Shown here: positions 1-8,124 of the stretch, piece after piece
Numbering within the stretch: position 1 is the stretch's first letter
Layout of the letters: every line of letters starts with the position of its first letter
Assembly: GCF_004919085.1 (NCBI RefSeq)
Contig: NZ_STGL01000007.1
Span: forward strand, 248,001-312,000
Length of the DNA stretch: 64,000 bases
Direction: 5' to 3'
DNA from: Nocardioides sp. GY 10127
Lineage (GTDB): Bacteria; Actinomycetota; Actinomycetes; Propionibacteriales; Nocardioidaceae
Position numbers and translations under genes: made by a program
Notes under the pieces: generated by a model
The model's input: only the letters and a program-made list of their open reading frames with translations
What the model was told of the DNA's origin: nothing
Databases searched by the model: none

Positions 1-1115
1 CGCCGCTCGAGCTCCTGCTGGAGCCGCTGGCGGCGGTGCTCGGAGGTCTGGGCCCGGAAGTGGGGCCCGAGCCGGCGCTCCCAGCGTCGGCGCACCGCCT
101 CGGTCCGGGCCCGGCCGCGGGCGTGCTCGGTCCGGGCGCGGGCGACCAGCGTGGCGACGAAGGCGGCGCGGACGCCCCACAGGACGAGCAGGCACAGCCC
201 GCCCACCAGCAGCACGTCGGCCCAGGGGCGCGGGTCGTCGGCGAAGTCCTCGACCAGCCCGCGGGTCTGGAGCCCCATCACCAGGAAGACCCCGGCCTCC
301 AGCAGGAACGACAGGGAGTGCCAGTTGGTCGACTCGGCCCGGCGCACGGCGGCGGGGAGGAGGTGGACGCGGCGGGCGCTCACCACCAGGCCCGCGATGA
401 CGGCGGCCACGAGCCCGGAGGCCCCGAGCTCCTCGGCGGGGAAGTAGGCCAGGTAGGGCACGACGAACGACGTGGCGACGTTGAGGGTGTCGTCGGAGAT
501 CCGGCTGCGGACCTGGAGGGTCAGCCAGCCGATGACGGCGCCGACCAGCACCGCGACCACGAGGGAGCGGGCGAGGTCGCCCGCGACGCCGCCCACCGTG
601 AGGGCGCTGCCCGCCACGGCCGAGCGCAGCAGGACGAGCGCCGTGGCGTCGTTGAGCAGGGACTCGCCGTCCAGCACCGTGACGACCCGGGGGGCCACGC
701 CCGCCTTCTTCACCACCGTGGTGGCCACCGCGTCGGTCGGGCTGATGACCGCGCCGAGCGCCACGCCTGCCGCGAAGCCGACGCCCGGCACCAGGGTGGA
801 GACCACGAGCCCGCACAGCAGCGCCGAGACGACGACCACCGCCACCGAGAGCCACGTGATCGAGCGGAGCTCACGGCGGAAGTCGAGGGTCGGCATGTTG
901 ACCGCCGAGGCGTAGAGCAGGGGCGGGAGGACGCCGGCCAGGACGACGTCCGGGTCGATCGCCACCACGTCCACGCCGGGGGCGAAGCTGATCGCCACCC
1001 CGGCGGCGACCAGGGCCAGGGGAGCGGTCACCCCGATGCGGGGCGCGACCGCGCTGACCGCGACGACCACGACGAAGCACACGACCACCAGCACCGGTTC
1101 CACGTGCCCGATCAT
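1..1115 (-). CDS. Na+/H+ antiporter, CPA1/NhaP type (3' end outside window)
   Basis: The reading frame stays open from an ATG at 1115 to the window edge, so about 371 residues are visible and the C-terminus is missing. The protein is a string of hydrophobic helices. It carries the CPA1 hallmarks SPTDAV (about residue 125) and DGESLLNDATAL (about 149-160, containing the ND ion-binding pair), and a later FLLEAGVFLVMGLQ helix. The visible end is Arg/Glu-rich and looks like the start of a cytoplasmic tail. The family exchanges cytosolic Na+ or K+ for external protons in the plasma membrane for pH and salt homeostasis. No clear ribosome site precedes the ATG; a GTG at 1103 is an alternative. Substrate preference cannot be read from the sequence. 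Confidence 0.9.
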   Translation of the reverse strand, partial: MIGHVEPVLVVVCFVVVVAVSAVAPRIGVTAPLALVAAGVAISFAPGVDVVAIDPDVVLAGVLPPLLYASAVNMPTLDFRRELRSITWLSVAVVVVSALLCGLVVSTLVPGVGFAAGVALGAVISPTDAVATTVVKKAGVAPRVVTVLDGESLLNDATALVLLRSAVAGSALTVGGVAGDLARSLVVAVLVGAVIGWLTLQVRSRISDDTLNVATSFVVPYLAYFPAEELGASGLVAAVIAGLVVSARRVHLLPAAVRRAESTNWHSLSFLLEAGVFLVMGLQTRGLVEDFADDPRPWADVLLVGGLCLLVLWGVRAAFVATLVARARTEHARGRARTEAVRRRWERRLGPHFRAQTSEHRRQRLQQELER

Positions 1116-1183
1116 GCCGGGTCGGCCGTCGGCACCCCGGGCGGACGCGGCGCGGGCGGGGAGTTCTCAGGACTCCCGCAGGC

Positions 1184-1903
1184 TCAGGCCGGCCGGTGCT
1201 CCGGGGACAGGAGGCGCAGGGGGAGGTCGCCGACGCGGACGGCGGGAGCCTCGTCGAGGCCGCGCGGCAGCCGGTCGCCCGAGGCGAGGACGGGATCGGC
1301 GGCCAGGACGACCTGGCCGGAGTCGGTCGCGAGCACCGCGCCGGCGGCCCGCACCGAGGGCAGCAGCAGCCGCTCGACGGTGTCGAAGAGGGTGTCGGCC
1401 CCCACCAGCCCCACCACCTGCCCGTCCATGTGGACGGGGGCGGTCGTGGTGACGACCAGCGCGTCGGTGCAGACGTAGTCGACGTAGGGGCCGGTCACGT
1501 GCCGGCGGCCGGTGGCCGTGGGGACCCGGAACCACTCGTGGCGGCGGTAGTCGAAGCGGTCGCGGCCCAGCGGCATGCCCCGCGAGGGCATCGGCCCGGA
1601 AGGGCCGCGCATCCGCCAGGCCAGGTGCAGGTCGGCGTCGCGGAGGAGGCCGGGGGCGGCCACGAACCCGGCGCCGGCCACCGGCCGGGCGTCGATGACG
1701 GCGTCGATGGCCGGGCGGACGGCCCGGTCCAGCGCGCCGGTCGTGCGCGTGCCCTCGGCCACCGCGTCCAGGACGGCGGTGCGGACGTCGTCCAGGCGGG
1801 CGAAGACCCCCTCGAGGTAGCCCAGCGTCGCCGCCACGCAGGCCTCCACGGCCTCGCCGCGCTCGGCGGTGCCGGGGGAGGACGCCAGGGTGCCCGCCCT
1901 CAC
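1184..1903 (-). CDS. soluble Cache-domain (PDC-like) sensor protein
   Basis: 239 residues from a GTG that overlaps the stop of the upstream GntR gene by 4 bp (GTGA), so the pair is translationally coupled. The same frame can be extended upstream, but the extension is a GC-rich shadow of the GntR gene. Residues 80-175 hold a Cache-like fold signature: DYRRHEWF (118-125), GPYVDYVCTD (138-147) and GLVGAD (165-170), as in dCache sensors that bind amino acids or amines. There is no signal peptide, membrane helix, kinase or methyl-accepting domain, so the Cache module stands alone, presumably in the cytosol. It lies beside a GntR regulator and divergent from a polyamine-type importer, so a ligand-sensing role in that regulation is a reasonable inference. 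Confidence 0.75.
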   Translation of the reverse strand: MRAGTLASSPGTAERGEAVEACVAATLGYLEGVFARLDDVRTAVLDAVAEGTRTTGALDRAVRPAIDAVIDARPVAGAGFVAAPGLLRDADLHLAWRMRGPSGPMPSRGMPLGRDRFDYRRHEWFRVPTATGRRHVTGPYVDYVCTDALVVTTTAPVHMDGQVVGLVGADTLFDTVERLLLPSVRAAGAVLATDSGQVVLAADPVLASGDRLPRGLDEAPAVRVGDLPLRLLSPEHRPA

Positions 1904-2652
1904 GAGGCGCTCCGCTCGGTGGCGTCGGCGTGGAGGCGCGCGAGCCGGGCGAGGACCTCGCGCCAGTGCGCGCGGGTGCAGCGCCGGGCGGCGTCCGGGT
2001 CGCCGGCCGCGAGGGCGTCGACCAGCCGCTCGTGGTGGGCGCGGGTGAGCCCGAGGACCTCCGGGTCGGCCAGTGGCAGGCGGGCGAGCGGCCCGAAGTC
2101 GGCCTCGAGGGCGAGCACCTGGCGGGTGAGCCGGGCGGAGCGGGTGAGGGAGGCGACGGAGAGGGACAGCTCGGCGTCGGCCTGGCGCCACAGACCCGGC
2201 TCCTCGCCGTGCGGGACGAGGTCGGCCAGTGCCCGGGCCTCCTCGGGGGCCGCGCGCTCGGCCGCGAGCTCGGCGCAGCCGGCGAGGAGCAGGGTGAGCT
2301 CGGTGCCGCGGTCGTGCAGGTCGGCGCGGGTCATCGACGCCAGCCGGCCGTGCGCCCCGGCGTCGCCGCCCGGCGTCTCGAGCGCCACGAACGTCCCGCC
2401 GCCCCGCCCTCGGGTGGTGCGGACCAGGCCCTGGCCGCGCAGCGCCGTGAGGGCCTCGCGGACGGTCACGACGGCGACGCCCAGCATGCCGGCCATCTCG
2501 GGCTCCGACGGCAGCCGCTCGCCGCGGGCGAGGAGCCCGGCGCGGATCGCGGCGCCCAGGCGCTCCTCCACCTGGGCCGCGCGCGAGACGTCACCGAGCG
2601 GCGCGAGGACGGCTCGCCGTGCGTGGTGGCTGGTGGGGCCGGACACGCTCAC
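1900..2652 (-). CDS. GntR family transcriptional regulator, FadR/FCD subfamily
   Basis: 250 residues. An N-terminal winged helix-turn-helix (about 22-92) contains the GntR pattern GERLPSEPEMAGMLGV followed by VVTVREALTALRGQGLV. A helical FCD ligand domain follows (about 105-245). Of the FCD metal ligands, the Asp (in DAELS) and the later His residues (in RAHHERLV and RAHWREVL) are visible. The first His, normally four residues after the Asp, appears to be Ser, so metal binding may be altered. The stop overlaps the start of the Cache gene. The gene is divergent from the ABC importer starting at 2920, which makes that operon its likely target; its own promoter would lie in the 2653-2919 gap. 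Confidence 0.88.
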   Translation of the reverse strand: MSVSGPTSHHARRAVLAPLGDVSRAAQVEERLGAAIRAGLLARGERLPSEPEMAGMLGVAVVTVREALTALRGQGLVRTTRGRGGGTFVALETPGGDAGAHGRLASMTRADLHDRGTELTLLLAGCAELAAERAAPEEARALADLVPHGEEPGLWRQADAELSLSVASLTRSARLTRQVLALEADFGPLARLPLADPEVLGLTRAHHERLVDALAAGDPDAARRCTRAHWREVLARLARLHADATERSAS

Positions 2653-2664
2653 CCCTCTCGGGTG

Positions 2665-2705
2665 GCTCGGGTGGCTGGTGGCTCGGGTGGCTGGTGGCTC
2701 GGGCG
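2665..2705. repeat. 16-bp tandem repeat upstream of GntR gene
   Basis: The unit GCTCGGGTGGCTGGTG occurs twice in a row (2665-2680, 2681-2696), followed by a partial third copy. It lies just upstream of the GntR start at 2652, where its 5' leader would be. Function unknown; it could be simple slippage. Confidence 0.6.
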
Positions 2706-2767
2706 GGTCGGGCTGCTGGTGGTGCGGGCGGACGGGGGCGGTCGCGCTGCCAGGTCGTCACCGAAGT

Positions 2768-2816
2768 GTTATCAGACAGCTCTATTCGTTTAATGACCGC
2801 TTCCATAGGTTATGGG
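2768..2816. promoter_or_regulatory. AT-rich control region between GntR gene and ABC importer
   Basis: About 50 bp of markedly lower GC (GTTATCAGACAGC..., CGTTTAATGACC..., CATAGGTTATGG) sits between the divergent GntR gene and importer genes. It is the only AT-rich patch in the 267-bp gap, so it probably holds the promoters and the GntR operator. I could not define exact -35/-10 boxes or a clear palindrome. Confidence 0.45.
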
Positions 2817-2919
2817 CCGACGACGCGCTTCGCCAGGGGTGCGTCCAGGGGACCTCGACGCGTCCGGTCGCGACCGGACGGAGGCCCCAGCCGATCCACC
2901 CAGCACCAGGAGACACCGC

Positions 2920-4035
2920 ATGACGCTCGCCCCCGAGGCGCCCCGGCCCGGAGCCGGCACCGCCGGGCCCGCCATCTCCCTGCGCGGCCTGACCAAGCGC
3001 TACGGCGCGGTCACCGCCGTGGAGTCGCTCGACCTGGACGTCGCGGAGGGGGAGTTCTTCTCCATGCTCGGGCCCTCGGGCTCGGGCAAGACGACCGTCC
3101 TGCGCCTCGTCGCCGGGTTCGAGGAGGCCACCGAGGGCACCGTCCTGCTCGGCGGCCAGGACGTCACCGCGGCGCCGCCGTACGCGCGCGAGGTCAACAC
3201 CGTCTTCCAGGACTACGCGATCTTCCCGCACCTCGACGTGCAGGCGAACGTCGAGTACGGGCTGCGGGTCAAGAAGGTCCCGCGGGCCGAGCGTCGCCGG
3301 CGTGCGGCCGAGGCCCTGGAGACCGTGCGCCTCGACGGCTACGCCTCCCGCAAGCCCCACGAGCTCTCCGGTGGCCAGCGCCAGCGCGTCGCGCTCGCCC
3401 GCGCCCTGGTCAACCGCCCCCGCGTGCTGCTCCTCGACGAGCCCCTGGGCGCCCTGGACCTCCAGCTGCGCCGCGAGATGCAGGTCGAGCTCAAGCAGAT
3501 CCAGCGCGACGTCGGGATCACCTTCGTCTTCGTCACCCACGACCAGGAGGAGGCCCTGACGATGAGCGACCGCATCGCGGTCTTCAACCAGGGTCGGATC
3601 GAGCAGCTCGCCACGCCGCACGAGCTCTACGAGCGCCCCGCCAGCGCGTTCGTGGCCGGGTTCGTCGGCACGTCCAACCTCCTCGAGGGGGACGTGGCCC
3701 GCACCCTCGTCGGCGAGTCCGGGCCGTTCGTCGTGCGACCGGAGAAGGTGCGGCTCGGCGAGCCCGCCGAAGGCCTCGAGCCCGGCTGGTGCGCCGGCGA
3801 GGGCACCGTCCTCGAGGTCGTCTACCTCGGCGCCACCACCCACACCGTCGTCCGGCTCGACGCAGGCGTGCGGATGACCGTGGCCGACCACAACGACGAG
3901 ACCGTCGCCGCCCCGTCCGGCGACCCCGCGAACGGCGCCGCGCACGCGCGGCGCGACCAGCGCGTCCGCCTCTCCTGGCGGCGCGACCACCTGGTGCCGC
4001 TGGCCGGCACCGCGCACGAGGAGGAGTCACGATGA
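2920..4035 (+). CDS. potA: polyamine-type ABC transporter ATP-binding protein (PotA-like)
   Basis: 371 residues from the ATG at 2920, chosen because AGGAGA lies 7 bp upstream. The frame is open further 5' (ATG at 2812), but that would run through the promoter region. Walker A is GPSGSGKT (51-58), the signature LSGGQRQR is near 149, Walker B is VLLLDEPLGAL near 170, and the switch is VTHDQEEAL. The C-terminal 90 residues form a TOBE-like regulatory domain. The order ATPase - lipoprotein - permease - permease with 4-bp overlaps is that of the spermidine/putrescine (PotABCD) class. The protein would power uptake at the inner face of the membrane. The actual substrate is inferred from family only. 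Confidence 0.85.
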   Translation: MTLAPEAPRPGAGTAGPAISLRGLTKRYGAVTAVESLDLDVAEGEFFSMLGPSGSGKTTVLRLVAGFEEATEGTVLLGGQDVTAAPPYAREVNTVFQDYAIFPHLDVQANVEYGLRVKKVPRAERRRRAAEALETVRLDGYASRKPHELSGGQRQRVALARALVNRPRVLLLDEPLGALDLQLRREMQVELKQIQRDVGITFVFVTHDQEEALTMSDRIAVFNQGRIEQLATPHELYERPASAFVAGFVGTSNLLEGDVARTLVGESGPFVVRPEKVRLGEPAEGLEPGWCAGEGTVLEVVYLGATTHTVVRLDAGVRMTVADHNDETVAAPSGDPANGAAHARRDQRVRLSWRRDHLVPLAGTAHEEESR

Positions 4036-5267
4036 CCTCACGCACGACCACCCGCGCGTCCCGCGCGCGGCGCGTGGGCGCCGTCGCCGCCGTCGGTGTG
4101 CTCGCGCTCGCAGCCACGAGCTGCGGCACGAGCTCCGGGAGCGGTTCGTCGTCGAGCAGCGAGGGCGGCTCGGGCTTCACGGCCCCCGACGTCCCGATGA
4201 CGGAGTCGCTCGGCGAGGACGAGGGGGAGGTGTCGATCCTCGCGTGGCCCGGCTACGCCGAGGACGGCTCGACCTACAAGGCCTACGACTGGGTGACGCC
4301 CTTCGAGGAGCAGACCGGCTGCACCGCCAACATCAAGGTGTTCGGCACCTCCGACGAGGCTGTGAAGCTCATGCAGTCCGGGCAGTACGACGTCGTGTCG
4401 GCCTCCGGTGACGCCTCGCTGCGCCTCATCGCCTCCGGCGACGTCGCGCCGGTCAACACGGACCTGCTCACGAGCTACGACGACATCGCGGACTTCCTCA
4501 AGGACCAGGCCTGGAACTCCGTCGACGGCCAGATGTACGGCGTCCCGCACGGCTGGGGCGCCAACCTCCTCATGTACAACGCCGACGAGGTCACGCCCGC
4601 CCCGACGTCCTGGGGCGCCGTGTTCGACGACGCCTCGGAGTACTCCGGCAAGGTGACCGCCTACGACTCCCCGATCTACATCGCGGACGCGGCGCTCTAC
4701 CTCATGGCCACCCAGCCCGACCTGGGCATCGAGAACCCCTACGCGCTCGACACCGACCAGCTCGCCGCGGCGGTCGACCTGCTGAAGACGCAGAAGGAGT
4801 CGCTCTCGGAGTACTGGAGCGACTACCTCAAGGAGGTGCAGGCCTTCAAGACCGGCGACTCCGTCATCGGCACCAGCTGGGAGGTCATCGCCCAGGTCGC
4901 CCAGAGCGAGGACGTGCCGGTCGAGACCGTGCTGCCCGACGAGGGCTCCACCGGCTGGTCCGACACCTGGATGATCTCCTCGCAGGCCGAGCACCCCAAC
5001 TGCGCCTACGAGTGGATGAACTGGATCACCAGCGCCGAGGTCCAGGCCGAGGTCGCGCAGTACTTCGGTGAGGCCCCGGCCAACACCGCGGCCTGCGACT
5101 ACACCGCCAAGGGCTTCTGCGACGACTACCACGTCACCGACTCCGACTACGCGTCGAAGATCTGGTACTGGACCACGCCGATCTCCGAGTGCCTGGACGG
5201 CCGCACCGACACCGAGTGCACCGACTACGGCGACTGGGTGACCGCCTGGACCGAGGTCAAGGGCTGA
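4032..5267 (+). CDS. potD: ABC transporter substrate-binding lipoprotein (PotD-like)
   Basis: 411 residues. The ATG overlaps the ATPase stop (ATGA). A basic N-terminus (RRVGAVAAVG) and hydrophobic stretch end in a lipobox with Cys31 (AATSC), followed by a Ser/Gly linker, so the mature protein is a surface-anchored lipoprotein. The body resembles family-1 periplasmic binding proteins of the PotD/PotF class: a WPGYAE motif near the start, then SGQYDVVSASGD, YGVPHGWGANLLMYN and WMNWITSAEVQAEVA. It would capture the solute and deliver it to the permeases encoded downstream. Polyamine versus other cationic amine or opine ligands cannot be decided here. Confidence 0.85.
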   Translation: MTSRTTTRASRARRVGAVAAVGVLALAATSCGTSSGSGSSSSSEGGSGFTAPDVPMTESLGEDEGEVSILAWPGYAEDGSTYKAYDWVTPFEEQTGCTANIKVFGTSDEAVKLMQSGQYDVVSASGDASLRLIASGDVAPVNTDLLTSYDDIADFLKDQAWNSVDGQMYGVPHGWGANLLMYNADEVTPAPTSWGAVFDDASEYSGKVTAYDSPIYIADAALYLMATQPDLGIENPYALDTDQLAAAVDLLKTQKESLSEYWSDYLKEVQAFKTGDSVIGTSWEVIAQVAQSEDVPVETVLPDEGSTGWSDTWMISSQAEHPNCAYEWMNWITSAEVQAEVAQYFGEAPANTAACDYTAKGFCDDYHVTDSDYASKIWYWTTPISECLDGRTDTECTDYGDWVTAWTEVKG

Positions 5268-5269
5268 CC

Positions 5270-6124
5270 TTGCCTGCTTCCTCCCTGCTCCGTCGCCCGG
5301 GCGTCCGGGTCGGCCTCCTGCTCGCGCCACCGATGCTGTGGCTCGGCGTGGCCTACCTGGGCGCCCTGGCGGCGCTGCTCGTCACCGCACTGTGGACCCA
5401 GAACGACTTCACCGGTCAGGTGGAGCGGATCTGGACCCTCGAGAACTTCCAGACCCTCCTCGGGGTCGAGGTCTACCGCACCATCACGCTGCGCACGATC
5501 GGCGTGGCCGCGGCCGTGACCGTCATCGACGCGCTGCTGGCCTTCCCCGTCGCCCTCTTCATGGCGAAGGCGGCGAGCCCCCGGCTCCAGCGGGTCATGG
5601 TCATCGCCGTGCTGACCCCGCTGTGGGCGTCCTACCTGGTCAAGGCCTACGCGTGGCGGGTCGTGTTCGCCACCGGCGGCCCCCTGGACGAGCTCGGCCA
5701 CCTGTTCGGCCTGGGCACGCCCGGGTACGGCCTGCCGGCCACGATCGTCACCCTGGCCTACCTGTGGCTGCCCTACATGGTGCTGCCGCTGTACGCGGGC
5801 CTGGAGCGGGTCCCCGACTCGCTGTTCGAGGCCTCGGCCGACCTCGGGGCCGGCGTGGGGCTGACCCTGCGCCGGGTCGTGGCGCCGATGCTGTTCCCGT
5901 CCTTCGTGGCCGGCTCGATCTTCACCTTCTCGCTCTCCATGGGCGACTACATCGCGGTGAAGATCGTCGGCGGGACCACGCAGATGCTCGGCAACGTCGT
6001 CTACGACAACTCCGGCGCGGCCAACAACCTGCCGTTCGCCGCGGCGGTGGCCACGGTGCCGATCGTCCTCATGCTCGTGTACCTCACCGTCGTCCGCCGG
6101 ACCGGAGCCCTGGAGCAGCTGTGA
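5270..6124 (+). CDS. potB: polyamine-type ABC transporter permease (PotB-like)
   Basis: 284 residues from a TTG at 5270, two bases after the lipoprotein stop. In-frame codons further 5' lie inside the lipoprotein gene, and the next downstream start would delete the first helix. There are about six membrane helices. The EAA-type coupling loop reads FEASADLGAGVGLTLRRVVAPML, which contacts the ATPase. It forms the channel with the next gene product. The stop overlaps the GTG of the second permease by 3 bp, so the two should be made in equal amounts. Confidence 0.83.
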   Translation: MPASSLLRRPGVRVGLLLAPPMLWLGVAYLGALAALLVTALWTQNDFTGQVERIWTLENFQTLLGVEVYRTITLRTIGVAAAVTVIDALLAFPVALFMAKAASPRLQRVMVIAVLTPLWASYLVKAYAWRVVFATGGPLDELGHLFGLGTPGYGLPATIVTLAYLWLPYMVLPLYAGLERVPDSLFEASADLGAGVGLTLRRVVAPMLFPSFVAGSIFTFSLSMGDYIAVKIVGGTTQMLGNVVYDNSGAANNLPFAAAVATVPIVLMLVYLTVVRRTGALEQL

Positions 6125-6933
6125 AATTGTCCCGACGCGCCCGGTTCCTGCTGGGCCTGGCCACGGCGGTCGTGCTCGCGGTCGTCTACGCGCCGCTGGC
6201 GCTGGTGCTGCTGAACTCGTTCAACGCCGACAAGACGTTCGGCTGGCCGCCCACCGGCTTCACGCTGGAGTGGTGGCGGATGGCGGGGGAGAGCGAGGGC
6301 GCCCGCGACGCGCTGCTCACCAGCCTCGAGGTGGCGGCGCTCGCCACGGTCCTCGCGCTGGTGCTCGGCACCCTGGCAGCGATGGGCCTGCGGCACACGC
6401 GGTTCTTCGGCCGCAACGTCGTCTCCCTGCTGGTGATCCTGCCGATCGCGCTGCCCGGCATCGTCACCGGCATCGCGCTGCAGAACGCCTTCGGCACGAT
6501 GCTGGGGGTGCAGCTGAGCCTGTTCACGCTGGTCGTGGCGCACGCGACGTTCTGCATCGTCACGGTGTTCAACAACGTCCAGGCCCGCTTCCAGCGGCTC
6601 GGCGGCTCCCTCGAGCAGGCCTCGATGGACCTCGGCGCCGGCCCCTGGACGACGTTCCGCCTGGTCACGCTGCCGATGCTGCGCTCGGCGCTGCTGGCGG
6701 GGGCGCTGCTCTCCTTCGGGCTCAGCTTCGACGAGATCGTGGTGACCACGTTCACCGCGCCGGACACGGTGCAGACGCTGCCGATCTGGATCTTCGGCAA
6801 CCTGTTCCGGCCCAACCAGGCGCCCGTGGTCAACGTCGTCGCCGCGGTGCTGGTCGTGCTCTCCGTGGTGCCGATCTACCTGGCCCAGAAGCTGTCCGGC
6901 GACACCGCCGGCGCGGCGGCCGGGGCGCGCTGA
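6121..6933 (+). CDS. potC: polyamine-type ABC transporter permease (PotC-like)
   Basis: 270 residues from a GTG at 6121 that overlaps the previous stop (GTGA). It has about six membrane helices and the binding-protein-dependent transport loop EQASMDLGAGPWTTFRLVTLP, where the EAA motif appears as EQASMDLGA. It is the second half of the heterodimeric permease and the last gene of the importer operon. The short gap to dxr contains a hairpin that could stop transcription. Confidence 0.85.
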   Translation: MKLSRRARFLLGLATAVVLAVVYAPLALVLLNSFNADKTFGWPPTGFTLEWWRMAGESEGARDALLTSLEVAALATVLALVLGTLAAMGLRHTRFFGRNVVSLLVILPIALPGIVTGIALQNAFGTMLGVQLSLFTLVVAHATFCIVTVFNNVQARFQRLGGSLEQASMDLGAGPWTTFRLVTLPMLRSALLAGALLSFGLSFDEIVVTTFTAPDTVQTLPIWIFGNLFRPNQAPVVNVVAAVLVVLSVVPIYLAQKLSGDTAGAAAGAR

Positions 6934-6963
6934 GCCGGTCCTCCTCCCCAGGCGTCCTCCCCG

Positions 6964-6999
6964 GGCATCCTCCTCGGCCGTCCGGCCTGGGAGGATGCC
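6964..6999 (+). terminator. inverted repeat before dxr: possible terminator and SD-occluding hairpin
   Basis: Perfect 10-bp arms GGCATCCTCC (6964-6973) and GGAGGATGCC (6990-6999) enclose a 16-nt loop. The right arm contains the likely dxr Shine-Dalgarno GGGAGG and ends 3 nt before the GTG start at 7003. The hairpin may end the importer transcript, mask the dxr ribosome site, or both. Confidence 0.5.
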
Positions 7000-7002
7000 T
7001 GC

Positions 7003-8124
7003 GTGAGCACCCTGCAGCGCCGCGACGTCGTCATCCTCGGCTCGACCGGGTCCATCGGGACCCAGGCCCTCGACCTGGTCCGGGCCAACCCGGACCGCTT
7101 CCGGGTGGTCGGGCTCACCGCCGGCGGGTCCCAGAAGGACCTCTTCGAGCGCCAGGTCGAGGAGTGCGCCGCCCGGTACCCCGGGGTCTTCTCGGGGCTG
7201 GGGGAGGAGGCGTCGGTGGAGGCCGCCGGCCTAGCGTGCGACGTCGTGCTCAACGGGATCACGGGCGCCGTCGGGCTGCGGCCCACGCTCGCGGCGCTGG
7301 ACGCCGGGAACACGCTGGCCCTGGCGAACAAGGAGTCCCTCATCATCGGCGGCCCGCTGGTCAAGGAGCGGGCCCGCCCGGGGCAGATCGTGCCCGTCGA
7401 CTCCGAGCACTCCGCGATCGCCCAGTCGTTGCGGGCGGGCACGGCCGGCGAGGTGCGACGGCTGGTGCTCACGGCGTCCGGCGGGCCCTTCCGTGGGCGC
7501 ACCCGCGCCGAGCTGGCCGACGTCACCCCGGCCCAGGCGCTGGCCCACCCCAACTTCGCGATGGGGACGGTCATCACCACGAACTCCGCCACCCTGGTGA
7601 ACAAGGGGCTGGAGGTGATCGAGGCGCACCTGCTCTTCGACGTCGCCTTCGACGCGATCGACGTGGTGGTGCACCCGCAGCAGTACATCCACTCGATGGT
7701 GGAGTTCACCGACGGCGCGGTGGTCGCCCAGCTCGGCCTGCCGACGATGCTGGTGCCGATCTCGTTGGGCCTGGGCTGGCCGGACCGGGTGCCGGACGCC
7801 GAGACCCCGATCGACTGGACCCAGGCGTCCGACTGGCGCTTCGAGCCGCTCGACGACGAGGCCTTCCCCGCCGTCTCGCTGGCCCGGGCCGCGGGGACCG
7901 CGGGCGGTACCGCGCCCGCCGTCTACAACGCCGCCAACGAGGAGTGCGTCGCGGCGTTCCACGCCGGCCGGCTGTCGTTCCCGCAGATCGTCGACGTCGT
8001 CGCCGATGTCATGGGAACCCACCGCGTACTCTCGAAGAGCCCCGGCCTGGACGACGTCCTGGCCGCCGACTCCTGGGCGCGTGGCGAGGCCCGCACCCGC
8101 ATCGAGAGGAACCCTGCTCCCTGA
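7003..8124 (+). CDS. dxr: 1-deoxy-D-xylulose 5-phosphate reductoisomerase
   Basis: 373 residues from a GTG. The enzyme converts DXP to 2-C-methyl-D-erythritol 4-phosphate with NADPH, the committed step of the MEP isoprenoid pathway, in the cytosol. It has an N-terminal Rossmann motif [11 protein letters not shown], the ANKESLI segment, the substrate/metal motif [10 protein letters not shown], and the [13 protein letters not shown] flexible-loop region. In that loop the more usual PQS(I/V)xHSM appears as PQQYIHSM. C-terminal YNAANEECV is also typical. The stop overlaps the protease ATG by one base. Order dxr - site-2 protease - ispG is conserved in Actinobacteria, here with an insertion before ispG. 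Confidence 0.97.
   Translation: MSTLQRRDVVILGSTGSIGTQALDLVRANPDRFRVVGLTAGGSQKDLFERQVEECAARYPGVFSGLGEEASVEAAGLACDVVLNGITGAVGLRPTLAALDAGNTLALANKESLIIGGPLVKERARPGQIVPVDSEHSAIAQSLRAGTAGEVRRLVLTASGGPFRGRTRAELADVTPAQALAHPNFAMGTVITTNSATLVNKGLEVIEAHLLFDVAFDAIDVVVHPQQYIHSMVEFTDGAVVAQLGLPTMLVPISLGLGWPDRVPDAETPIDWTQASDWRFEPLDDEAFPAVSLARAAGTAGGTAPAVYNAANEECVAAFHAGRLSFPQIVDVVADVMGTHRVLSKSPGLDDVLAADSWARGEARTRIERNPAP

Noticed and set aside
1196..2923. A 575-residue + strand frame opposite the Cache and GntR genes
   Set aside because: The minus-strand genes have clear domains and a coupled overlap; the + frame is Arg/Ala/Gly-rich without motifs and crosses the promoter region.
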